From positions 1-7,190 of the forward strand of contig JANYKY010000366.1 of the NCBI GenBank assembly GCA_025357975.1: a stretch of 7,190 bases of DNA. The letters run 5' to 3'. Below are positions 1 through 5,509 of the stretch, piece after piece. The stretch comes from Gemmatimonadaceae bacterium. Lineage in GTDB: Bacteria > Gemmatimonadota > Gemmatimonadetes > Gemmatimonadales > Gemmatimonadaceae. A program made the translations under genes and the position numbers. The notes below the pieces were generated by a model. That model did no database searches. It worked only from the letters and a program-made list of their open reading frames with translations, and was not told where the DNA came from. How positions within the stretch are numbered: position 1 is the first letter of the stretch; each line of letters begins with the position of its first letter.

Positions 1-1158
1 GCCTCGCGCACTTCCTCGTTCGCGTTCAAGGGCAAGAACGAGGACATCGGAGAGATCGGCAAGAAACTCAAGGTATCGACGGTGCTCGAGGGCAGCGTCC
101 GCAAGATGGGCAACAAACTGCGGATCACGGCGCAGTTGGTGAACGTCGCCGACGGATATCACCTGTGGTCGGAGCGCTACGACCGCGAGATGGAGGACGT
201 CTTCGCCATTCAGGACGACATCTCGCAGGCGATCGTAAAGGCACTGAAGGTGATACTCAGCGAAGATGAAAAAAAGCAGATCGAGAAAGCACGCGCGGTG
301 GACGTAAAGGCCTATGAGTATTACCTGCGAGGCAGGCAGTATTTCCACCACTTTCGTCGAAAGAGTCTCGAGTATGCCCGGCAGATGTTCAATCGCGCGA
401 TCGAGATCGACCCCGAATATGCGCGGGCATATGCAGGAGTCGCCGATGCGTGCTCCCTGCTCTACATGTATTTCGATGCGCGCGAATCGAACCTCAGGCA
501 GGCCGATACCGCCAGCCTGAAAGCGATCGAGCTGGAGCCGGAGCTGGCGGAAGCGCACGTCGCGCGCGCGATTGCCCTGTTGGTGGTCAAACGGTTCGAC
601 GAGGCAATACCGGAATTCGAGCAAGCGATGAAGCTCGATCCGAAGCTATTCGACGCGGTTTACTGGTTCGGGCGCATGCGGCTCCAGCAGGGACAATTTG
701 AGGAGGCGGTGCGGCTGCTCGAACGTTCTGCGCTGATCCGTCCCGATGATTATCAGGTAGCGGGGTTCCTGGCACGCAGTTTCACGAGCCTCGGTCGTCC
801 TGACGAAGCGGAGGTGCACTATCGGCGTCAGACCCGGCTGGTTTCCGAGCACCTCGAGCTCAATCCGGACGATCCACGGGCGTGTATCCTCGGAGCGGTT
901 GCTTTCGCTGCCTTGAAGGATGAGGCGCAGTCGGTGCGATATGCGGAGCGCGCGATCGCCGCCGACCCGGACGATCCAATGCTGCTGTACAATGCAGCGT
1001 GCAATTTTGCGATGCTGGGCCGGGCTGACGAAGCACTCGGCGCGCTGGAGCAGGCCGTTGACAGAGGATATGGTGACAAGAACTGGATCGAGCACGACAG
1101 CGACTTTGATTCGATTCGCGCCACCCAGCGGTACCAGGCCCTTGTCCAGAGCATGTGA
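1..1158 (+). CDS. Kinase-TolB-TPR paralog 1, C-terminal part (5' end outside window)
   Basis: The frame is open from the first base and ends at TGA 1156-1158, giving 385 visible residues. The left edge cuts the gene: residue 1 aligns without gaps to residue 339 of gene 2, and the remaining length is identical to that of gene 2. Visible residues 1-100 are the second half of a TolB/FlgO-like domain (SSFAFKGK, TVLEGSVRKMGN, RITAQLVNVADG, LWSERYDRE, FAIQDDIS). From about residue 104 to the end lie TPR helices, for example RQMFNRAIEIDPEYARAYAG and LDPKLFDAVYWFGRM. The protein ends with the family tail NWIEHD and RYQAL. By homology the missing part should hold a serine/threonine kinase, but that is inference. 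From about residue 185 this copy is the most diverged of the four (AIALLVVKRFDEA where the others have GLAVSLSKRFDEA). A GTG at 82 is internal and not a real start. No membrane segment is visible. The role is probably a cytosolic signalling or scaffold protein with an unknown target. Confidence 0.9.
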   Translation, partial: ASRTSSFAFKGKNEDIGEIGKKLKVSTVLEGSVRKMGNKLRITAQLVNVADGYHLWSERYDREMEDVFAIQDDISQAIVKALKVILSEDEKKQIEKARAVDVKAYEYYLRGRQYFHHFRRKSLEYARQMFNRAIEIDPEYARAYAGVADACSLLYMYFDARESNLRQADTASLKAIELEPELAEAHVARAIALLVVKRFDEAIPEFEQAMKLDPKLFDAVYWFGRMRLQQGQFEEAVRLLERSALIRPDDYQVAGFLARSFTSLGRPDEAEVHYRRQTRLVSEHLELNPDDPRACILGAVAFAALKDEAQSVRYAERAIAADPDDPMLLYNAACNFAMLGRADEALGALEQAVDRGYGDKNWIEHDSDFDSIRATQRYQALVQSM

Positions 1159-1163
1159 TGCAG
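1148..1163 (+). promoter_or_regulatory. Gene 1/gene 2 stop-start overlap (TGATG)
   Basis: TGA 1156-1158 of gene 1 shares its last A with ATG 1158-1160 of gene 2. A weak AGAG at 1148-1151 is the only possible ribosome-binding element. Overlaps of this type usually allow a terminating ribosome to restart on the next gene, so gene 2 output is probably tied to gene 1. The 12 bases ATGTGATGCAGA recur exactly at the gene 3/gene 4 junction. Confidence 0.7.
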
Positions 1164-3329
1164 ACGCCACTTCCACTTGACCGCCTAAGGGAAGCGCTAG
1201 TTCGCACCTACACTATCGACCGCGAGCTCGGCCGCGGCGGAATGGCGACAGTCTACCTCGCGCAGGATATTAAACACGACCGTGTCGTTGCACTCAAGGT
1301 GCTCCATCCAGACCTCGCCGCGTCACTCGGTCCAGACAGATTCCTTCGCGAAATCCATCTCGCAGCGCGGCTAAATCATCCGCACATCCTGCCGCTGTTC
1401 GATTCAGGCGATGCTGAAGGATTTCTGTACTACGTCATGCCGTACGTTGAAGGCGAATCACTCCGCGAACGACTAGACCGCGAGCAGCAGCTTCCGATAG
1501 AGGAAGCGGTGCACCACGGACGCGCCATCGCATCGGCACTCGACTACGCGCACCGACAGAACATCGTCCATCGCGACGTTAAACCCGAAAACGTGATGCT
1601 GTACGAGGGCGAGGCGATGGTGATGGATTTCGGAATCGCCAAGGCCGTGAGTGCAGTGGGATCGGAGACTCTAACTCAGACGGGAATGATGGTCGGCACG
1701 CCTGCGTACGTGAGCCCCGAACAGGCAGCAGGCGAGACGAACCTCGACGGTAGAAGCGATCAATACAGTCTCGCATGCATGATCTACGAGATGATCACCG
1801 GCGAACGTCCTTTCAGCGGCGCCACTCCGCAGGCGATCATGGCCAAGCGGTTTACGGAAATGCCAACGCCATTGAGCTCGATTCGTCGCGAAGTCCCTGA
1901 GAGTGTCGAAAAGGCCGTGATGCGCGCGATGGCAACCGAATCAACAGGCCGGTACACAACTTCAGCTCAGTTCGGTCAGGCACTCGGCGCTGGCAGCATT
2001 ACCACTCCATCCGACACTGCCTCACTTCCCAAGGCCGTTGTATCGGCAGCGAAATCAGTAGCGGTCCTGCCGTTCACCAACATGAGCAACGATCCCGACA
2101 ACGAGTATTTCACCGACGGGATGGCTGAGGAAATAATCAACGCACTGACGAAAATTCAGTCGTTGAGAGTGACGTCACGCACATCGTCGTTCTCGTTCAA
2201 GGGAAAGAACGACGACATCGGCGAGATCGGAAAAAAGCTCAAGGTCTCGACGGTTCTCGAGGGAAGCGTGCGCAAGATGGGGAACCGTCTTCGCATCACA
2301 GCCCAACTTGTAAACGTTGCTGACGGATCGAACCTCTGGTCTGCCAAATACGACCGCGAGATCGAAGACATCTTCGCGATTCAGGACGACATCTCGCAGG
2401 CAATCGTGGTAGCTCTTCGCGTAATACTTACGGAAGGTGAAAAGAAACAGATCGAAAAGGCGCGCACCGAGAACGTTCAGGCCTACGACTACTATCTGCG
2501 CGGACGACAGTACTTTCATCAGCTTCGCCGGAAGAGCCTGGAATACGCCCGGCAAATGTTCAACAAGGCGATCGAAATAGACGGGGATTACGCCCGCGCA
2601 TACGCCGGAGTCGCCGATTCATGCTCGATGCTCTACACCTATTTCGACGCGCGGGATTTCAATCTCAGACAGGCTGACATCGCGAGCGATAGGGCGCTCG
2701 AGCTGGAGCCCGAGCTGGCCGAGGCACACGTGGCGCGCGGGCTGGCAGTGTCGCTGAGCAAGCGGTTCGACGAAGCCGAGAAAGAGTTTGAGATCGCGAT
2801 GAAGCTCGACCCAAAACTGTTCGAGGCCCCTTATTGGTATGGCAGGGCTCTGCTCTCGGCCGGACGATCTGAAGAAGCGGTACGGATGTTCGAGAGAGCG
2901 TCTGGGCTGCGGCCGGAGGAATTTCAGGCTGCGACTTTCCTCGCGCAGGCCTATGACATTCTGGGAATGAACGCAGAACGGGATACTGCGCTTCGTCGCG
3001 CCATGAAGCTGATGGAGGAACGTCTCGAGCTGAATCCGGATGACGCGCGCGCCTGCAACCTGCTTTCCGCTCAGTACGCGAAGCTCGGCGACTCCGACCG
3101 GGCCGTTCAGTTCGCCAAGCGGTCTCTTGAGATTGACCCCGACGACCCCGTGCTCCTGTACAATGTCTCATGTACTTACGCAGTCATGGGGATGAGCGAC
3201 GAAGCATTGAATTGTCTGGAACGCGCGGTGGACAAAGGGTTCGGTCACAAGGAGTGGATCGACAACGATCCGGATTTTGACAACCTGCGCGACAATCCGC
3301 GGTTCAAGGCACTTTCAAGAGCGATTTAG
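1158..3329 (+). CDS. Soluble serine/threonine protein kinase with TolB-like and TPR domains (paralog 2, complete)
   Basis: This protein of 723 aa should phosphorylate Ser/Thr on unknown partners. The kinase domain spans residues 18-277: glycine loop GRGGMATV (25-32), ATP lysine K47, alpha-C E65, catalytic HRD 138-140 with K142 and N145, DFG 157-159, activation-loop T171/T173/T175, SPE 186-188 and subdomain IX D201. A Ser/Thr/Pro-rich linker (278-296) has no hydrophobic helix. The TolB/FlgO-like domain (297-440) begins SVAVLPFTNMSNDPDNEYF. About six to seven TPR-like helix pairs (442-698) follow, then a tail with EWIDND and RFKAL. I chose ATG 1158 because it matches the lengths of genes 3 and 4 and a weak AGAG lies 6 nt upstream. 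GTG 1155 is the alternative and would add one residue. The gene overlaps gene 1 by one base, which suggests coupling. Its stop is TAG, unlike the TGA of genes 1 and 3. Kinase assignment is firm; substrate and signal are unknown. Confidence 0.96.
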   Translation: MQTPLPLDRLREALVRTYTIDRELGRGGMATVYLAQDIKHDRVVALKVLHPDLAASLGPDRFLREIHLAARLNHPHILPLFDSGDAEGFLYYVMPYVEGESLRERLDREQQLPIEEAVHHGRAIASALDYAHRQNIVHRDVKPENVMLYEGEAMVMDFGIAKAVSAVGSETLTQTGMMVGTPAYVSPEQAAGETNLDGRSDQYSLACMIYEMITGERPFSGATPQAIMAKRFTEMPTPLSSIRREVPESVEKAVMRAMATESTGRYTTSAQFGQALGAGSITTPSDTASLPKAVVSAAKSVAVLPFTNMSNDPDNEYFTDGMAEEIINALTKIQSLRVTSRTSSFSFKGKNDDIGEIGKKLKVSTVLEGSVRKMGNRLRITAQLVNVADGSNLWSAKYDREIEDIFAIQDDISQAIVVALRVILTEGEKKQIEKARTENVQAYDYYLRGRQYFHQLRRKSLEYARQMFNKAIEIDGDYARAYAGVADSCSMLYTYFDARDFNLRQADIASDRALELEPELAEAHVARGLAVSLSKRFDEAEKEFEIAMKLDPKLFEAPYWYGRALLSAGRSEEAVRMFERASGLRPEEFQAATFLAQAYDILGMNAERDTALRRAMKLMEERLELNPDDARACNLLSAQYAKLGDSDRAVQFAKRSLEIDPDDPVLLYNVSCTYAVMGMSDEALNCLERAVDKGFGHKEWIDNDPDFDNLRDNPRFKALSRAI
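1614..1645 (+). repeat. 32-nt tract identical between genes 2 and 4
   Basis: This tract covers the kinase DFG segment (AMVMDFGIAK) and is identical to 5957-5988 in gene 4. Gene 3 encodes the same residues with several different codons. It shows that in this part gene 2 is closer to gene 4 than to its neighbour gene 3. Confidence 0.7.
2235..2266 (+). repeat. 32-nt tract identical between genes 2 and 3
   Basis: This tract encodes the KLKVSTVLEGS region of the TolB-like domain and is identical to 4410-4441 in gene 3. Immediately after it the copies part (CGTGCG in gene 2, TGTAAA in gene 3). It is an island of identity within otherwise silently diverged sequence. Confidence 0.7.
2362..2401 (+). 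repeat. 40-nt tract identical between genes 2 and 3
   Basis: This tract in the TolB-like domain is identical to 4537-4576 in gene 3, although flanking codons differ at many silent positions. It encodes the EDIFAIQDDISQA region. A 26-nt overlapping run is also shared by gene 1 (208-233) and gene 3. It could be a short conversion tract or a constrained stretch. Confidence 0.75.
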
Positions 3330-3338
3330 ACAGCAATG
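3327..3338 (+). promoter_or_regulatory. Gene 2/gene 3 junction: amber stop, 6-nt gap, in-frame start
   Basis: TAG 3327-3329 ends gene 2. Two sense codons (ACA, GCA) follow, then ATG 3336-3338 of gene 3, all in one frame. No Shine-Dalgarno, promoter or terminator fits in the gap. Re-initiation after termination is the likely route into gene 3. Readthrough of the amber codon would instead give one fused protein. The TGATG arrangement of the other two junctions is absent here. Confidence 0.65.
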
Positions 3339-5504
3339 ATACTGCCCATGATTCAGCGCCTCCGTGATGCCCTTTCACACATCTACACCATAGATCGTGA
3401 GCTGGGGCGCGGCGGTATGGCGACAGTTTATCTGGCGCAGGACGGAAGGCACGAACGTCTCGTCGCTCTCAAAGTCCTTCACCCTGATCTCGCAGCAACG
3501 CTCGGGCCCGACCGGTTTCTGAGAGAAATAAAGATTGCAGCCCGGCTCAATCATCCTCATATCCTGCCGCTGCACGATTCAGGAGATGCAGAGGGTTTTT
3601 TGTACTACGTGATGCCGTATGTCGAGGGCGAGTCGCTTCGCGAGCGGCTCGACCGCGATCATCAGATTCCAATCGAAGAAGCGGTTCATCACGGAAGAGC
3701 GATTGCGTCGGCGCTCGACTATGCACACAGGCAGGGAGTCGTGCATCGCGACATCAAGCCTGAAAATGTGATGCTCTACGAAGGCGAGGCGATGGTCATG
3801 GATTTCGGTATTGCGAAAGCGGTGAGCTCGGCCGGAGCAGATACGCTGACGCAGACCGGCATGATGGTGGGAACTCCGGCTTATGTCAGCCCCGAGCAGG
3901 CAGCGGGCGAGACAGAGCTAGACGGACGAAGCGACGAGTACAGTCTGGGCTGCGTTGTATATGAGATGCTGACCGGAGAGCGCGCTTTCAGCGGGCCGAC
4001 AGCGCAGGCGGTGATGGCGAAACGGTTTACCGAAACCGCCAAACCGCTGCGGTCACTGCGGAGTGGAATCCCCGAGTCGGTCGAGCACGCTGTGGCGAAG
4101 GCGATGTCGACCGATGTCAACTCGCGCTACAAGACGACCGCGCAATTCGCGCAGGCGCTTGCTTCCGGAAGCATTGCAACGCCGACGGATACGCAGACGC
4201 TTCCCCAACAGTCCATCTCTTCGGCCAAGTCGGTGGCAGTGCTCCCGTTCGCGAACATGAGCGCGGACCCGGAAAACGAGTATTTCACAGACGGGATAGC
4301 TGACGAGATCATCAGTGCGCTCACGAAGATTCAATCGCTCAGAGTAACGTCGCGGACATCCTCGTTTTCGTTCAAGGGAAAAAACGAAGACATCGGCGAG
4401 ATTGGGAAGAAGCTCAAGGTCTCGACGGTTCTCGAGGGAAGTGTAAAGAAGATGGGTAACAGACTTCGAATCACCGCGCAGCTCGTGAACGTTGCGGATG
4501 GCTCGAATCTCTGGACGGAGAAATACGACCGCGAAGTCGAAGACATCTTCGCGATTCAGGACGACATCTCGCAGGCGATTGTGAAGGCGCTACGCGTGAT
4601 TCTTACTGAAGGCGAGAAAAAGCAGATCGAGAAATCGCGTACCGAAAACGTCCAGGCGTACGACTACTATTTGCGCGGCCGGCAGTACACTTACCAGCTT
4701 CGCCGAAAGAGTCTCGAGTACGCTCGCCAAATGTTCAATAAGGCGATCGAGATCGATCGCGATTACGCTCGCGCATACGCCGGTGTCGCCGACGCATGTT
4801 CCATGCTCTACACTTATTTCGACGCACGCGAGTTCAACCTGCGGCAGGCCGACATCGCCAGCCAGAAAGCGCTTGACCTCGAGCCCGAATTGGCCGAGGC
4901 GCACGTGGCGCGCGGCCTGGCAGTTTCGTTGAGCAAGCGATTTGACGAAGCAGAGAAGGAATTCGAGATTGGAATGAAGCTCGATCCCAAGCTCTACGAA
5001 GCGCCATACTGGTACGGCAGGGCACTTCAGTCAGCAGGAAGATTTCAGGAAGCCGTGAAAATGTTCGAAAGAGCCTCCTCACTACGGCCCGAAGATTATC
5101 AGGCTCCTGGTTTCCTGGCGCAGGCCCTCGGCTCGCTGGGTCTGGTTGACGAACGAGATGCGGGCCTACGCAGAGCGCTGAAGCTCATGGAAGACCGGCT
5201 TGAGCTAAACCCGGATGACGCCCGGGCGGCAAATCTTGCAGCGGCCTTTCTTGCGCGCCTCGGCGATCTGCCCAAGGCCGTGGAATACGCTGACAGATCA
5301 CTCGCGATCGATCCGGACGATCCAATGCTCCTCTATAACGTTGCCTGCACTTACATTGCGCTCAACAGATACGATGATGCGATGAACTGCCTCGAGCGCT
5401 CTGTAGACAAGGGTTTTGGTCACAAGGAATGGATCGATCATGACCCTGATCTAGATCCGTTGCGCGAGAATCTTCGATTTCAGGCACTATCTCAGGCGAT
5501 GTGA
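3336..5504 (+). CDS. Soluble serine/threonine protein kinase with TolB-like and TPR domains (paralog 3, complete)
   Basis: This protein of 722 aa aligns to gene 2 with a single residue difference in length, near the N-terminus. Kinase residues are intact: glycine loop from G24, K46, E64, HRD 137-139, K141, N144, DFG 156-158 and TQT at 172-174. The linker IATPTDTQTLPQQSIS is polar, with no membrane helix. The TolB/FlgO-like domain begins at SVAVLPFANMSADPENEYF. TPR repeats follow from about residue 441, and the tail carries EWIDHD and RFQAL. By hand count it is about 80% identical to gene 2 overall but about 94% in the later TolB part (residues 330-450), so that part is under stronger constraint. 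The start at 3336 gives the same spacing to YTIDREL as gene 4; ATG 3348 is a less likely alternative. It begins 6 nt after the gene 2 stop and in the same reading frame. It ends in TGA, overlapping gene 4. No strong Shine-Dalgarno is seen, so translation may depend on ribosomes arriving from gene 2. Confidence 0.96.
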   Translation: MILPMIQRLRDALSHIYTIDRELGRGGMATVYLAQDGRHERLVALKVLHPDLAATLGPDRFLREIKIAARLNHPHILPLHDSGDAEGFLYYVMPYVEGESLRERLDRDHQIPIEEAVHHGRAIASALDYAHRQGVVHRDIKPENVMLYEGEAMVMDFGIAKAVSSAGADTLTQTGMMVGTPAYVSPEQAAGETELDGRSDEYSLGCVVYEMLTGERAFSGPTAQAVMAKRFTETAKPLRSLRSGIPESVEHAVAKAMSTDVNSRYKTTAQFAQALASGSIATPTDTQTLPQQSISSAKSVAVLPFANMSADPENEYFTDGIADEIISALTKIQSLRVTSRTSSFSFKGKNEDIGEIGKKLKVSTVLEGSVKKMGNRLRITAQLVNVADGSNLWTEKYDREVEDIFAIQDDISQAIVKALRVILTEGEKKQIEKSRTENVQAYDYYLRGRQYTYQLRRKSLEYARQMFNKAIEIDRDYARAYAGVADACSMLYTYFDAREFNLRQADIASQKALDLEPELAEAHVARGLAVSLSKRFDEAEKEFEIGMKLDPKLYEAPYWYGRALQSAGRFQEAVKMFERASSLRPEDYQAPGFLAQALGSLGLVDERDAGLRRALKLMEDRLELNPDDARAANLAAAFLARLGDLPKAVEYADRSLAIDPDDPMLLYNVACTYIALNRYDDAMNCLERSVDKGFGHKEWIDHDPDLDPLRENLRFQALSQAM
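4410..4441 (+). repeat. 32-nt tract identical between genes 3 and 2
   Basis: This is the gene 3 partner of the identical tract at 2235-2266, in the same alignment position of the TolB-like domain. Genes 1 and 4 encode related residues here but with different codons. Confidence 0.7.
4537..4576 (+). repeat. 40-nt tract identical between genes 3 and 2
   Basis: This is the gene 3 partner of the identical tract at 2362-2401 in gene 2, and it lies at the same alignment position in the TolB-like domain. Silent differences resume on both sides (ATC versus GTC codon before it, GCA versus GCG at its end). Confidence 0.75.
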
Positions 5505-5509
5505 TGCAG
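5494..5509 (+). promoter_or_regulatory. Gene 3/gene 4 stop-start overlap (TGATG)
   Basis: TGA 5502-5504 of gene 3 shares its last A with ATG 5504-5506 of gene 4. A short AGG at 5494-5496, 7 nt before the ATG, is a weak ribosome-binding candidate and supports this start over GTG 5501. The arrangement is the same as at the gene 1/gene 2 junction and implies translational coupling. Confidence 0.7.

Noticed and set aside
82..1158. GTG at position 82 as the start of gene 1
   Set aside because: The frame is open back to base 1 and the upstream residues match the TolB-like domain of the other copies, so 82 is internal to a gene cut by the window edge.
646..1176. Minus-strand open frame of 176 aa
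   Set aside because: It lies wholly opposite conserved TPR coding sequence, has no recognisable domain, and is expected by chance in GC-rich coding DNA.
2046..2480. Adenylate cyclase catalytic domain suggested by the TolB-like segment
   Set aside because: The segment matches only the accessory domain that often accompanies cyclases; no class III cyclase motif is present in the window, and the catalytic domain here is a kinase.
2665..3171. Minus-strand open frame of 168 aa
   Set aside because: Its composition is Arg/Ala/Pro/Ser-rich, typical of antisense reading of a GC-rich gene, and it lies opposite the TPR region of gene 2.
3327..3329. TAG as a sequencing error that splits one long gene
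   Set aside because: Gene 3 has its own start with normal spacing to the kinase and each unit is a complete protein matching gene 4, so two genes are the simpler reading. Readthrough remains open as a finding.
3320..3350. Possible promoter or terminator between genes 2 and 3
   Set aside because: The gap is only 6 nt; I see no -35/-10 pair, no hairpin and no T run.
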